Assembly (NCBI RefSeq): GCF_001707915.1
Contig: NZ_MAVV01000005.1
Span: 1 to 62,310 of the forward strand
DNA from: Thermodesulfovibrio sp. N1
GTDB lineage: Bacteria; Nitrospirota; Thermodesulfovibrionia; Thermodesulfovibrionales; Thermodesulfovibrionaceae
Length of the DNA stretch: 62,310 bases
Direction of reading: 5' to 3'
Under the pieces are notes generated by a model. It made no database searches. It saw only the letters and a program-made list of their open reading frames with translations, and had not been told where the DNA came from. Position numbers and translations under genes: made by a program. Position 1 is the first letter of the stretch, and each line of letters opens with the position of its first letter. Below are positions 1 through 8,937 of the stretch, piece after piece.

Positions 1-1832
1 TAGGTTGCTTTAAGTGCTATAACTGGCTTCATATAATCTTTAACTATTTTTGCAAGATCATAGGCAAGCTGAACAGTTCCATTAAGATTTCTTGTGTTGA
101 CTGAGCCATCATTTGTTTTTGTTATTGTATAAGTACCTGCTACATCAAAAGACGCTTTTTGATCAAAAAATTTTGTTCTGAAATCAGTATTTATAGTATA
201 TGTGTCTGTTCTTACATCAGTTAGTTTAACTTTAGATTGATTAAGAGAGAAACTTGTACTTAAAGAATATTTCTCATCATTGTATGCTGGAGTGAGTGTA
301 TATGTAATTGATTTTGTATCATTATTATGTTCGGATTTATCATTCATCACCGAATAAGTTGTCATAAATCCTATATTTAATTTATCTTGTATGAAATTAA
401 TTCTTCCTGATAAAATATCGTTATCCATATGGATTTTAGGTGTACCTTCGGGTTCCTTTGTACTTTTTTGAATTGATTTTTGATATGTCAGTCCTATTGG
501 AAAATTTTGAAATTTATTGAAGGAATAATCAACCATACTCTGATAGTTAATAACTCTTGGAAAAAGTTCATCACCTCTTACATTGTCATTGTATCTTGAG
601 AAATTCAGATTCAATACATGTTCTCCCCAGTTAGCTCCTCCTCTTAAACTTAAACCCTGACGGTCTTTTTGAATATGGTTACCTACCACTTGATAGTCTC
701 TTCCAATATACTCATACATTGCCTCATAATTATATTTATCAATATTTCCATAAATTTTTGCCCTGTAAGCTTTATCACTGCTTTTACCGAATTCATCTGA
801 GGTGTCGGGATCATATTTTGAAAAATCAATTTCAAAATCAGTGTTTAATTTATTTTCAAAAAAATTAGATGTTACAAGAAAACCAAGGACATCTCCTTTT
901 TTAATTCCATCTGTACCTGATATGCCAAATCCTGAAGATGGTTCACCTCCTGTTACATAAATAGTTTTAATTTCCATTTTTTTATCAAAAAGTTTTAATC
1001 CAGCAGAAACTCCCATTATATGGTCTTCTGAAGATGTTTCAATACCTGTTCCGCCTCTTCCTCCATAAATAGCTTCACTCTTTACTGTAAAGACATTAAA
1101 TTGAAAAATATCATATTCAATATTAATCAAACCTCCTTTTCTGCTGAGTCCTGATAATGTATAAGGGGTTTCTGTAATTTGTATATCTCCAATGCTTACT
1201 TTTGTTTTAAATAAATCTTTAGTATATTCTCCAGTCAATATCCAGTTGACTATATCAAATCCTTTTTTTTGGGGTGGCATAAGGGGTTCATTCTGGTCAA
1301 AATATCTAAGATTTGTATTGAATTTAAACTCCCATGTTTGATTTTTAAGTTTTGTCTCGGATGTTAGGTTCCCTTCAATTTTTGAATTTGGCTGGCTTCC
1401 GAAAGATTCTGGTTTTTTTAAAATTCCTTGATATATTATTGTTGCATTATTGTTTGACCAAGCTTCATCAAAGATTTCCGAATGTTTTGTTGTAAAGGTA
1501 ACTGATTTTTCTATTTGCATTCCCTCTTTATTCTTAGCTGTGATTGATAGATTATGAGTTCCAGGCGGTACAACCATGAAAGGTTTAAACTCAAAACCCT
1601 TATCTGTGAAAGTAATTAATTGAGTTATGTCTTGTCCATCAAAAATTACAACAATTGTATCTCGCATCACTGTTTCATCAAATTCAACTTTCACTTCAGG
1701 TTTTTTATCAATGACTGTTGAATTATCTAACGGTGATAGAATTTTAACAGAAGAATTTGTAGTCTCTGCATAGGAAAAACAATAAAAAAATAAAAATACG
1801 AAATTCACACCGATAATGCCAAGTAGTATCAT
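1..1832 (-). CDS. Large secreted beta-rich envelope protein, 3' end outside window
   Basis: The frame stays open without a stop from an ATG at 1832 to the left edge (610 codons), so the C-terminus is missing. The start has a GGAGG ribosome site just upstream. Residues 1-22 form a signal peptide (hydrophobic stretch, then SYA before ETT). The next ~100 residues (KILSPLDNSTVIDKKPEVKV onward) look like an Ig-like/bacterial 'SPLDNS' domain. The rest is rich in alternating polar/aromatic strands with Gly/Asn/Asp turns, as in outer-membrane beta barrels. No known family is recognised. It lies 98 bases after another secreted Ig-like gene and downstream of an ECF sigma/anti-sigma pair on the same strand, so it may belong to that regulon. 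Outer-membrane location is inference. Confidence 0.7.
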   Translation of the reverse strand, partial: MILLGIIGVNFVFLFFYCFSYAETTNSSVKILSPLDNSTVIDKKPEVKVEFDETVMRDTIVVIFDGQDITQLITFTDKGFEFKPFMVVPPGTHNLSITAKNKEGMQIEKSVTFTTKHSEIFDEAWSNNNATIIYQGILKKPESFGSQPNSKIEGNLTSETKLKNQTWEFKFNTNLRYFDQNEPLMPPQKKGFDIVNWILTGEYTKDLFKTKVSIGDIQITETPYTLSGLSRKGGLINIEYDIFQFNVFTVKSEAIYGGRGGTGIETSSEDHIMGVSAGLKLFDKKMEIKTIYVTGGEPSSGFGISGTDGIKKGDVLGFLVTSNFFENKLNTDFEIDFSKYDPDTSDEFGKSSDKAYRAKIYGNIDKYNYEAMYEYIGRDYQVVGNHIQKDRQGLSLRGGANWGEHVLNLNFSRYNDNVRGDELFPRVINYQSMVDYSFNKFQNFPIGLTYQKSIQKSTKEPEGTPKIHMDNDILSGRINFIQDKLNIGFMTTYSVMNDKSEHNNDTKSITYTLTPAYNDEKYSLSTSFSLNQSKVKLTDVRTDTYTINTDFRTKFFDQKASFDVAGTYTITKTNDGSVNTRNLNGTVQLAYDLAKIVKDYMKPVIALKAT

Positions 1833-1930
1833 ATTATCCTCCAGCTTGAATTTTATTATTTATCATGTCAGGATTGTTTAAACTTGTGCAGATTAAGCAA
1901 CCCGAAATGATAAATTTTTAAATTATACAT

Positions 1931-3334
1931 TTATTTAGAGATATATTCAATAATAATGTTTTCACCCTCGCCTATAACATTAGTAATACGAAAAATATTA
2001 AATAATGGATTTTTAGTAATTGCTTCTTCAATTTTATTTTCTATTCTCACTCTAACTGATTCAGACATTAAAATCTCTTTTAATTTAGAAGCTATAACAT
2101 TTTTAATCTTATTATCTATATCTCTTTCCAGTCTTTCTGAAAGAAAAGCATCCCAAGCTTCAACAAAAGTGCCTCTAATGTAAGGAATTACCTGAATATC
2201 TTTGTATGTAATTTTTCCATTCTTAAATGCAGGAATGAAATAAACGGTAATATCCATTTGTGTAAAATTATAATCAGGGGCTGAAACGTCATGCCATACT
2301 CCCCATGTATATTCATAACCTCTAATTTCTGTGCCAGAAGTTTCAAAATTTATTTTTAGCTTGATTTTTCCATCTTCTATAGCAAAGGCGCTTTGTCCTG
2401 AAAATGAGGCATTTATATCATTAACAAAGCCTCTGTAATCATATATCTCTCCTTTAGAATAATCAAATCTCGGAATTGAAAAAGTTGTACGATTTCCCAT
2501 TATTTCAATATGAGAGTCATTTGCTTTATAGGGATTATGGCTTAAAATACCAGTAGAGCCATCAAAATTATTTAATCTTATAGACCCTGTAAGTAAACTT
2601 CCAAATATAGATATCAATTGATTATTAATTATCAATCTATTTCTTTCCCACGCATGTTCATAATAATCAACATCTTGTGGAAGATGTGCTCTATATTTTG
2701 GATTTAAAATCACATTAATCAATAAACTATCTGCATTTAATGCTTTGGTTCTGTCTGGTAATGTAATATTCCCTAATTCGACTTGCTCACTAACTCTGAT
2801 AGTTAAATTAGAAGTGGTAAAACTACCTTCTGCCAAAGAAGGACCTGTTAGACTTGTAATTATAGAGTATTTAACTTCAATTGGACTTGATAAAAAATCA
2901 CCATTCCCTGTATTTTTTGCAAAAAATTTAATCTTCATGGTTTTCTGATCAACTGACGGTTTAACATTTTCGATTTTAGGTTTCTTTACAGTTATAAATA
3001 ATTCTTTACTTGCAATTAAAGAACGCTGTAATACTCTTCCAGTTCTTGGATCAATATCTAACCGAAAAGGATCGGGAGCAGATATTTCAAGAGTATATTT
3101 GGTATCTTGTAATGGTTTTATAGTTTTAGATCCTTCTATTGTAAATGATTCATTAAAATAATCAGTCCTTGTTAAGGGAATTTGTCCAATATCAGGTTTT
3201 ATCTCTAATCTTAAATTTCCTAAATTTTTCCCTTTGATCACCCATCTTAGGTTTAAATCATCTCCGTAATTGATTACAGATGAAGAAGCGGTAAAACTTT
3301 GTATAGATAAAAAATGAGGTGAAGATGGAACCAT
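1931..3334 (-). CDS. Secreted Ig-like protein of unknown function, 5' end split off by a T10 frameshift
   Basis: 467 codons from the first in-frame ATG, but that ATG has no ribosome site and the product would lack any export signal. Upstream in the same frame lies a Pro/Ser/Gln linker, and before that a T10 tract. Removing one T joins this frame to an ATG at 3509 that has a GGAGG site and encodes a typical signal peptide, giving about 525 residues. The first ~100 residues after the linker (FLSIQSFTASSSVINYGDDL onward) resemble an Ig-like sandwich. The middle is beta-rich, and the last ~80 residues are charged and helical. I do not recognise the family. It sits between an anti-sigma gene and the large envelope gene, all on the minus strand. 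Confidence 0.7.
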   Translation of the reverse strand: MVPSSPHFLSIQSFTASSSVINYGDDLNLRWVIKGKNLGNLRLEIKPDIGQIPLTRTDYFNESFTIEGSKTIKPLQDTKYTLEISAPDPFRLDIDPRTGRVLQRSLIASKELFITVKKPKIENVKPSVDQKTMKIKFFAKNTGNGDFLSSPIEVKYSIITSLTGPSLAEGSFTTSNLTIRVSEQVELGNITLPDRTKALNADSLLINVILNPKYRAHLPQDVDYYEHAWERNRLIINNQLISIFGSLLTGSIRLNNFDGSTGILSHNPYKANDSHIEIMGNRTTFSIPRFDYSKGEIYDYRGFVNDINASFSGQSAFAIEDGKIKLKINFETSGTEIRGYEYTWGVWHDVSAPDYNFTQMDITVYFIPAFKNGKITYKDIQVIPYIRGTFVEAWDAFLSERLERDIDNKIKNVIASKLKEILMSESVRVRIENKIEEAITKNPLFNIFRITNVIGEGENIIIEYISK

Positions 3335-3431
3335 TTGTGATGGAGAAGGTGAAGGTTGTTGTTGTTTGGATTTTTCATCTAGCTGCTTAGGTGCTGGAGT
3401 TACTTTTGATGGTGGAATCGAAGGTTTAATT

Positions 3432-3509
3432 TCACAAAATGAAGCTTTTGAAAAAAAAAATTATCGTCAAAAAAACAAATAATGTTAAAAATAACAATTT
3501 TTCTCTCAT
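3432..3509 (-). pseudogene. Signal-peptide start of the Ig-like gene, out of frame with its body
   Basis: ATG at 3509 with GGAGG seven bases upstream begins a 25-codon frame (MREKLLFLTLFVFLTIIFF...) that hits TGA at 3432-3434 just after the T10 tract. With nine Ts the reading continues ...IIFFSKASFCEIKPS into the 1931-3334 frame. It is best read as the true 5' end of that gene, not as an independent peptide. Confidence 0.65.
3451..3460 (-). other. Homopolymer frameshift site (T10 in the mRNA sense)
   Basis: Ten As on the plus strand fall at the junction between signal peptide and mature domain. Nine Ts would give one continuous frame; ten do not. This could be a sequencing error, a phase-variable tract, or a site of transcriptional slippage. 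Confidence 0.7.
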
Positions 3510-3598
3510 TTTATGCCTCCACATTTTTTTATTTAATAGTTAATAATTGAAGAAATTTTGTTCAAAAAATTTTTTAAAAATTAGAAATATGATGTTAA

Positions 3599-4207
3599 TT
3601 AATAGGCAAGCTCGGCAAAGACAACAATTTTATTTTTTCTTAAAATATCTAATGTGTAATTAATTTTCTCTTTATCTTTTATGCTAACAACATACAGTCC
3701 TTTTTTATTAGGACCGTCAATTATTCTTCCATTAATCTCATTAATAAGCTTTCTAATTTCTTTTTCCTTTGCATCTTCATGGAAAACTACATTTATTTTT
3801 ACTCCATCTTCTGCTTGAATGTTGGAAACTGAAAGAGTTTTGAATTCCTTTTCGATACTCAAAAAATACAAAACTGAAGATATTATAATTAAAGTTTGAA
3901 TTATTATTATCGCAAAGGAAAATTTGGGATGAAGACTGAAAAATTTCCATATTTTAGCATTCCTGCTATTTTGAGTTTTTATATTATTTGATATTCTATG
4001 ATATATTCGATAATCATGTTCTGGTAGTTGGCTTTCTATTTTTTGATATCCCTTTTTAACAGCTTCCCAAAACTTTAAATCCTCTTTTAATTCTTCATTT
4101 TCTGATAAAGCTTTTTCCAAACTCTTAGATTTTTTTTCTGGAAGAGAACCCTTTAAATATAATGGAAGCAAAGAACGTAATTCATCAAAATTCTTAGAAG
4201 AACGCAT
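3599..4207 (-). CDS. Membrane anti-sigma factor
   Basis: 202 residues. The N-terminal cytoplasmic part (LLPLYLKGSLPEKKSKSLEK near residues 13-32) has the layout of an anti-sigma domain but lacks the His-x3-Cys-x2-Cys zinc motif. A single membrane segment spans about residues 97-118. The extracytoplasmic tail (about 128-202) has a GRIIDGPNKKGLYVV...FAELAY pattern like the prodomain-type C-terminal domain seen in many anti-sigma factors. It overlaps the ECF sigma gene by 14 bases, implying translational coupling and that it binds that sigma factor. Exported envelope proteins downstream are plausible targets or partners. Confidence 0.8.
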   Translation of the reverse strand: MRSSKNFDELRSLLPLYLKGSLPEKKSKSLEKALSENEELKEDLKFWEAVKKGYQKIESQLPEHDYRIYHRISNNIKTQNSRNAKIWKFFSLHPKFSFAIIIIQTLIIISSVLYFLSIEKEFKTLSVSNIQAEDGVKINVVFHEDAKEKEIRKLINEINGRIIDGPNKKGLYVVSIKDKEKINYTLDILRKNKIVVFAELAY

Positions 4208-4754
4208 CTTTACTTACTCCCATCTCATTTAAAATTTCTCTTAATTTTTCTTTCGCATAAAAAATTCTTGTTTTTACCGTATTAATGGGAATACAGAGTA
4301 TTTCTGCAATATCTTCGTAACTCATTTCATGAATAAATATTAAATCAAGAACCTCTCTATGTTTAACAGAGAGTTTATTTAATGCAATCTGCATAATCTC
4401 ATCAATTTCCACTTGAGCAGTTAATTGAAACTGTTGAGGTGTTACCGTAAATTTATTATTTAAATTTTCATTATCATCAAAATTATAATAATTCTGTTTT
4501 TTTATTTCACTCATTGAGATATTTCTTGCTATTCCAAATATCCATGTCATAACTTTTGACATTCCTTTAAAATTCTTTGCTGACCTCCAGACCTGTATAT
4601 ATGTCTCTACCATTATATCCTCAGCTGTTTCTTTATTATTAACTAATCCATATATGTATTTAAAAACTTTATTCGATGTATTTTCATACAATACTCTGAA
4701 TGCCTCTTCATCTTGCTTTGCAATTTTTTTAATTAATATCTCTTCATTATTCAT
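4194..4754 (-). CDS. ECF-family RNA polymerase sigma factor
   Basis: 186 residues, normal length for a group 4 sigma factor. Region 2 is at about residues 15-90, with the core-binding/-10 recognition stretch around AEDIMVETYIQVWRSAKNFK. Region 4 is at about 128-178, with the helix-turn-helix MSYEDIAEILCIPINTVKTR. There is no region 3 and no C-terminal sensor extension. It is the first gene of a minus-strand set: sigma, anti-sigma, secreted Ig-like protein, beta-rich envelope protein. Ribosome site is weak (GGA about 12 bases off). Role: transcription of an envelope-related regulon when released by the overlapping anti-sigma factor; the signal is unknown. Confidence 0.9.
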   Translation of the reverse strand: MNNEEILIKKIAKQDEEAFRVLYENTSNKVFKYIYGLVNNKETAEDIMVETYIQVWRSAKNFKGMSKVMTWIFGIARNISMSEIKKQNYYNFDDNENLNNKFTVTPQQFQLTAQVEIDEIMQIALNKLSVKHREVLDLIFIHEMSYEDIAEILCIPINTVKTRIFYAKEKLREILNEMGVSKDAFF

Positions 4755-4850
4755 TAAGTATTATTTCCATTTAAAAATGTTCATTGATTGAAATATTTTT
4801 GAAAAACGATTGCAAAAAAGTCAAACAATTATTTTTTATAGCAATCGATT

Positions 4851-5040
4851 TTACGAAAAATGCCAGAATGCCACAACCTTTGGCAGGGGATGAATGGAAA
4901 GATGGCATTTTTCGTAAACTTTGAGGGAGCTTTAGCCCCCTCAAACTCCCAAAGAGGAAAAATATCTTTTGGGGTTTCAAATGGTCTAAAGCCCCTTTGA
5001 GAAAGTGAAGCTCCGACCTTTGGTCGGGGAGCTTCACTTA
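4851..5040. repeat. Cluster of inverted repeats/hairpins in a divergent intergenic region
   Basis: This GC-richer island lies between the divergent sigma factor and rpiB. Visible pairings: a perfect 15-bp inverted repeat 4851-4865/4903-4917 with a small inner stem 4869-4873/4881-4885; a TTTGAGGG/CCCTCAAA stem 4920-4927/4938-4945; an imperfect stem 4943-4955/4967-4979; and a near-perfect long stem 5003-5018/5022-5039. A 15-base motif ACCTTTGGnnGGGGA occurs twice (4876-4890, 5016-5030). Two overlapping minus-strand frames of 80-88 codons cross the island; I treat them as chance openness. Candidate for a dispersed repeat, structured RNA or protein-binding array. Confidence 0.6.
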
Positions 5041-5062
5041 ATTCTATAAAATTATATATAAT
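5033..5062 (+). promoter_or_regulatory. Candidate promoter of rpiB, leaderless arrangement
   Basis: TATAAT at 5057-5062 with a weak -35 (TTCACT, 5033-5038) inside the right arm of the long palindrome. The ATG follows seven bases after the -10 box and there is no Shine-Dalgarno sequence, so transcription would begin at or next to the start codon. Confidence 0.5.
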
Positions 5063-5069
5063 ACTCAAC

Positions 5070-5522
5070 ATGAAGGTGGCTATTGGTTCTGATCATGCAG
5101 GATTTGAATTAAAAGAAATGATTTCCCATATAGTTAAAGAGATGGGAAATGAAGTTATTGATATGGGAACAGGTTCATCTTGTTCAGTTGATTATCCAGA
5201 TTATGCAGAAGCTGTTGCAGATGCTGTTTCGAAAGGAAAAGTTGAAAGAGGAATATTAATATGTGGAACAGGAATTGGAATGTCAATTGTTGCAAATAAA
5301 TTCAAAAATGTAAGAGCAGCACTCTGTAATGACCTTTTTACCGCAAAGATGTCAAGACTTCACAATGATGCTAATATTCTTTGTCTTGGTGGAAGAATTA
5401 TTGGAAAGGACTTGGCAAAAGAAATTGTGTATATTTGGTTTTCTACACCCTTTGAAGGCGGAAGGCATGAAAAAAGACTTGAAAAGATAAATCTTATAGA
5501 AAGGAAGGTTATTAATTCATGA
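5070..5522 (+). CDS. rpiB: Ribose-5-phosphate isomerase B
   Basis: 150 residues, full length for the RpiB/LacAB family. It interconverts ribulose 5-phosphate and ribose 5-phosphate in the cytosolic pentose phosphate pathway. Family residues present: GSDHAG at 6-11 (His9), Cys65 in CGTGIG, and His98 in RLHNDAN. The C-terminal [13 protein letters not shown] is typical. The stop overlaps the glyA start (ATGA), so the two are co-translated, a common pairing in many bacteria. The start is supported by a -10 box seven bases upstream rather than by a ribosome site. Confidence 0.95.
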   Translation: MKVAIGSDHAGFELKEMISHIVKEMGNEVIDMGTGSSCSVDYPDYAEAVADAVSKGKVERGILICGTGIGMSIVANKFKNVRAALCNDLFTAKMSRLHNDANILCLGGRIIGKDLAKEIVYIWFSTPFEGGRHEKRLEKINLIERKVINS

Positions 5523-6757
5523 AAATGAAATCCCTAAAAGAAGTTGATCCTGATATCTACGAACTAATTCTTCAAGAAAAAAAGAGAGAAACAAGTAAAA
5601 TTCTTATGATCGCTTCAGAAAACTATGCAAGTAAAGCAATTATGGAAGCTCAAGGCTCTTTATTTACAAATAAATATGCTGAAGGATATCCGGGCAGAAG
5701 ATACTATGGTGGATGTGAATATGCTGATGAAGTTGAAAGACTTGCCCAAGAAAGAGCAAAAAAGTTATTTAATGTGGAACATGTAAATGTTCAGCCTCAC
5801 TCAGGAACACAGGCAAATATGGCAGTTTACTTTGCTATGCTTCAGCCAGGAGATACTATAATGGGGATGAGCCTTCCCCATGGAGGACACTTATCTCATG
5901 GCTCACCTGTTAATTTTACAGGTAAACTTTATAAAACAGTATTTTATGGGGTAAATAAAGAAACAGGTTACATTGATATGGAAGAAGTAAGAAGGCTTGC
6001 CCATGAACATAAACCTAAAATTATCATTACGGGAGCAAGTGCCTATCCAAGAATTATTGATTTTAAAGCCTTCGCTGAAATAGCAAAGGAAGTAGGTGCC
6101 TATTTAATGGCAGACATTGCCCATATTGCTGGATTAATTGCGACAGGACTGCACCCTTCTCCTGTTCCTTATTCTGATTTTATAACCACTACAACCCATA
6201 AAACTCTCAGGGGACCAAGAGGCGGAATTGTCATGTGCAAGGCTAATTACGCAAAAGCTATTGATAAAGCTGTTTTTCCAGGAATTCAGGGTGGACCTCT
6301 TGTTCATGTAATCGCAGCTAAAGCTGTTGCTTTTCAAGAAGCTCTATCAGAAGATTTTAAGGAATATCAACAGAGAGTAATAAAAAATGCAAAAACCCTT
6401 GCAGAGGCATTAAAGAAAAAAGGCTTTAAACTTGTCTCTGATGGTACTGATAATCATCTTATGCTTGTTGACCTTACAAACTTTAATATAACCGGTAAAG
6501 AAGCTGAAGAAGCACTTGATAAAGCAGGAATTACCGTAAATAAAAACACTATTCCCTTTGATACAAAACCACCAACAGTTACATCTGGAATAAGAATAGG
6601 TACTCCTTCTGTCACAACAAGAGGCATGGGTGAGCAAGAGATGGAGGAAATTGCTGAAATTATTGAAAGAGTAATAAAAAATATATCAAATGAATCGGTA
6701 ATAAAAGATATGAAAAAGAAAGTGCAATCACTTTGTAAAAGATTTCCAATTTATTGA
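5519..6757 (+). CDS. glyA: Serine hydroxymethyltransferase
   Basis: 412 residues, usual length. This PLP enzyme converts serine and tetrahydrofolate to glycine and methylene-tetrahydrofolate. PLP lysine Lys228 lies in [14 protein letters not shown]; Asp199 in MADIAH pairs with the pyridine nitrogen; YGGCEYAD and [11 protein letters not shown] are conserved. A second in-frame ATG two codons in is possible, but the ATGA overlap with rpiB favours 5519. The 3' end overlaps the convergent tadA gene by seven bases and there is no visible terminator between them. Confidence 0.97.
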   Translation: MKMKSLKEVDPDIYELILQEKKRETSKILMIASENYASKAIMEAQGSLFTNKYAEGYPGRRYYGGCEYADEVERLAQERAKKLFNVEHVNVQPHSGTQANMAVYFAMLQPGDTIMGMSLPHGGHLSHGSPVNFTGKLYKTVFYGVNKETGYIDMEEVRRLAHEHKPKIIITGASAYPRIIDFKAFAEIAKEVGAYLMADIAHIAGLIATGLHPSPVPYSDFITTTTHKTLRGPRGGIVMCKANYAKAIDKAVFPGIQGGPLVHVIAAKAVAFQEALSEDFKEYQQRVIKNAKTLAEALKKKGFKLVSDGTDNHLMLVDLTNFNITGKEAEEALDKAGITVNKNTIPFDTKPPTVTSGIRIGTPSVTTRGMGEQEMEEIAEIIERVIKNISNESVIKDMKKKVQSLCKRFPIY

Positions 6758-7215
6758 TTTCTTAATTCCTTAAAAAATTTCTGTAAAATTTCACGGCATT
6801 CTTTTTCAAGAATGCCGTTTTTTATCTCAACTTGATGATTTAATCGTGCATCTTGAAGAATACTATATAGACTCACAGCACCACCACCCTTAGGATCATC
6901 ACATCCATAAACAACTCTCTTCAGTCTTGCATTAATTATAGCACCACAACACATAATACAAGGTTCTTTTGTTATGTATAATGTTGCTTCTGTAAGTCTC
7001 CAATTATCAAGAGCCTTGCAGGCTTTTCTTATTGCCAGTATTTCAGCATGGGCTGTCGGATCATTGATAGATTCTTTTTTGTTATAAGCCTTTGAAATAA
7101 TCTTGCCATCTACAACTACGACAGCACCAACAGGAACTTCACCTTTTTTGTATGCCTTTTTAGCTTCTTTTAATGCTTCTTTCATGAAATAGATGTCAGA
7201 AGCCAGTTCGTCCAC
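6751..7215 (-). CDS. tadA: tRNA adenosine deaminase (TadA family)
   Basis: 154 residues. Zinc deaminase motif His56-Ala-Glu58 and PCIMC (Cys86, Cys89) are intact; the family converts A34 of tRNA-Arg to inosine. The C-terminal half ([20 protein letters not shown]) fits TadA better than guanine or cytosine deaminases. Two starts are possible. 7215 gives the N-terminus usual for the family but overlaps hypB by 34 bases. ATG 7185 overlaps the hypB stop as ATGA and would be translationally coupled. Last gene of the hypA-hypB-tadA run. Confidence 0.9.
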   Translation of the reverse strand: MDELASDIYFMKEALKEAKKAYKKGEVPVGAVVVVDGKIISKAYNKKESINDPTAHAEILAIRKACKALDNWRLTEATLYITKEPCIMCCGAIINARLKRVVYGCDDPKGGGAVSLYSILQDARLNHQVEIKNGILEKECREILQKFFKELRNQ

Positions 7216-7826
7216 TCATCAATACCCTGCCCTGTTTTACATGATACTTCAAATATTTTTATCTTTGGATTTAAAAACTGAGCATCTTTTTTGATTTTAT
7301 CAATACTGACATCAAGATAATCTTTCAAATCAATCTTGTTGATTATCAAAACAGAGGATTCCTGAAACATTAGCGGATATTTAAGAGGTTTATCATCTCC
7401 TTCTGTAAGACTCAAAATCATTACTTTAACATCTTCACCAACTTTAAATTCAGCAGGGCATACTAAATTCCCAACATTTTCAATAAATAAAAGGTCCAAA
7501 TCTTTAAGTGGAAGTTCTTTAGCTGCATTAGCAATCATATTTGCATCAAGATGACAAGCACCCTCTGTATTAATCTGAATAACAGGAACACCAAGACGAT
7601 CTATTCTTTCAGCATCATTAGTTCCTGTGATATCTCCCTCAATAACCCCAACTCTTACTTTATCCTTAATTGCTTCAATTGTTTTTTCAAGTAAAGATGT
7701 TTTTCCAGCACCAGGGGAACTCATAAGATTTACTACATAAACCCCTGATTCTTTAAACATTTTTTTGTTTTCTTCTGCTATTCTTTCATTTGCATCAAGA
7801 ATCTTTGTTGTTAACATCACTTTCAT
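7182..7826 (-). CDS. hypB: Hydrogenase nickel-insertion GTPase HypB
   Basis: 214 residues. G-domain with P-loop SSPGAGKTS (36-44), switch EGDITGTNDAERI, and the metal site Cys91-His92 in EGACHLDANM; NKIDLKD is the G4 motif. It lacks the N-terminal CxxCGC or His-rich nickel-storage region found in some HypBs. It works with HypA to deliver nickel to [NiFe] hydrogenase. It follows hypA with a one-base overlap. The client is most likely the group 4 hydrogenase at 29555-38715, though other hydrogenases may exist outside the window. Confidence 0.95.
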   Translation of the reverse strand: MKVMLTTKILDANERIAEENKKMFKESGVYVVNLMSSPGAGKTSLLEKTIEAIKDKVRVGVIEGDITGTNDAERIDRLGVPVIQINTEGACHLDANMIANAAKELPLKDLDLLFIENVGNLVCPAEFKVGEDVKVMILSLTEGDDKPLKYPLMFQESSVLIINKIDLKDYLDVSIDKIKKDAQFLNPKIKIFEVSCKTGQGIDEWTNWLLTSIS

Positions 7827-8173
7827 TAGCTAACCTCCATTTCTTTTATATTAAGTTCTTTACCAGAAATCAAATTAATTGAAAAACTTCCACAATTTGG
7901 ACACTCAAAAAGAATATAATTTTCATCGTTTTCAAATTCATTTTTGCAATCTTTACAAAAACCTTTAACAGGAGCCTCTTCAATTATTAAATTCGCATTT
8001 TTTGCGATAGTATCTTCTTTTAAAACATTAAAAGCAAAAAGCAGGGCTTGGGGAACAACACCCGTTGCCCTGCCAATTACAACTTTTATTGTCTCTATTT
8101 TGCTGTATCCATTTTTAGAACACTCATTTACTGCAATATTAAGTAATTCATAGGCAATGGAGGCTTCATGCAT
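7826..8173 (-). CDS. hypA: Hydrogenase nickel metallochaperone HypA
   Basis: 115 residues, normal length. N-terminal Met-His2-Glu3 is the nickel-binding end. The zinc site is Cys73-x2-Cys76 and Cys91-x2-Cys94. Cytosolic partner of HypB in nickel insertion. Its start overlaps the stop of the YtxH-type gene by one base and its stop overlaps the start of hypB, so the genes are tightly coupled. No hypCDEF genes lie in the window. Confidence 0.95.
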   Translation of the reverse strand: MHEASIAYELLNIAVNECSKNGYSKIETIKVVIGRATGVVPQALLFAFNVLKEDTIAKNANLIIEEAPVKGFCKDCKNEFENDENYILFECPNCGSFSINLISGKELNIKEMEVS

Positions 8174-8490
8174 TAGCCTTCCTGCTCCTTTTCCTTAGAA
8201 ACCTCTTTTTCATAGGCTTCCTTGCCTGCTTCAACTGCCTTTGTTAAGGCTGATTTTTTCTCTTCTAATGTTTCCTTTGCTTTATCAAGTGTTGTTGCTA
8301 TTTTTTCCTTTGCTTCTTTGATATAAGTTTCGGCTTTCTCTTTTACCTCTTCTGCTGTTTCTTTAATCTTAGCCCTTGTTTCCCTACCAGCCTGAGGAGC
8401 TAACAATAAAGCTAATCCAGCTCCTACAATTCCACCAAGCAAAAAGGATAGAAACACTGACTTTGCGCTAAATCCTCTCTCTTCATCCAT
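8173..8490 (-). CDS. YtxH-domain small membrane-associated protein
   Basis: 105 residues. One N-terminal hydrophobic segment (about 12-30, FLSFLLGGIVGAGLALLLAP), then the APQAGRETR motif of the YtxH family and a long charged Lys/Glu/Ala helix to the C-terminus. Such proteins are membrane-tethered coiled coils often linked to envelope stress; exact function unknown. It sits three bases after a DUF948-type gene, a pairing also seen in Firmicutes, and is coupled to hypA by a one-base overlap. Confidence 0.8.
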   Translation of the reverse strand: MDEERGFSAKSVFLSFLLGGIVGAGLALLLAPQAGRETRAKIKETAEEVKEKAETYIKEAKEKIATTLDKAKETLEEKKSALTKAVEAGKEAYEKEVSKEKEQEG

Positions 8491-8492
8491 TT

Positions 8493-8900
8493 TTATTTAC
8501 CTCCTTTCTTTAGGTTTTCTAAAAAAACATTAGCTGCTACAGTTACTGCAGTTTTTAATGCACTACTTCTCAGAGTTATAGAATTTTTAACTTTATCAAC
8601 CGTATTAATAAGTTCAGAAATTATAATGATTAATTTTTCTACTGTTTTAGAAAGCTCTCGAACTCTTTCAGTTACTTCATTTACATCATCGACAGAGGAT
8701 TTTACACCTTGAATAACCTTTTCAGCCTCCAATAGGGCAGGGTCTAATCTAAGTTTTGTTGCATTAAGAAATTCTTTGAAAGCATTAATTCCTCTTCTTA
8801 ATTCAATGGCTACTACAATAAGAAATATTAACGCAGCTATTAAACTCAGTGTTGCAAGAAAATATCCAATACTTAAGATAATTATCCATGTCTCACTCAT
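8493..8900 (-). CDS. DUF948-type membrane protein
   Basis: 135 residues. N-terminal membrane segment (about 5-33), followed by a long amphipathic helix with heptad-like spacing (VIQGVKSSVDDVNEVTERVR) and a short basic tail. Fits the DUF948/YtxG group of membrane-anchored coiled coils. A Shine-Dalgarno GGAGG lies a few bases before the ATG. It is co-transcribed with the YtxH-type gene downstream. Function unknown. Confidence 0.75.
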   Translation of the reverse strand: MSETWIIILSIGYFLATLSLIAALIFLIVVAIELRRGINAFKEFLNATKLRLDPALLEAEKVIQGVKSSVDDVNEVTERVRELSKTVEKLIIIISELINTVDKVKNSITLRSSALKTAVTVAANVFLENLKKGGK

Positions 8901-8937
8901 TTTCGCCTCCTTTAAAAAAAGGATAACATTTTAAACC

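Noticed and set aside
4771-5071. Two overlapping minus-strand ORFs of 80-88 codons as genes
   Set aside because: They lie across the hairpin island, overlap each other, have no ribosome site and no recognisable motif; openness is explained by the local higher GC.
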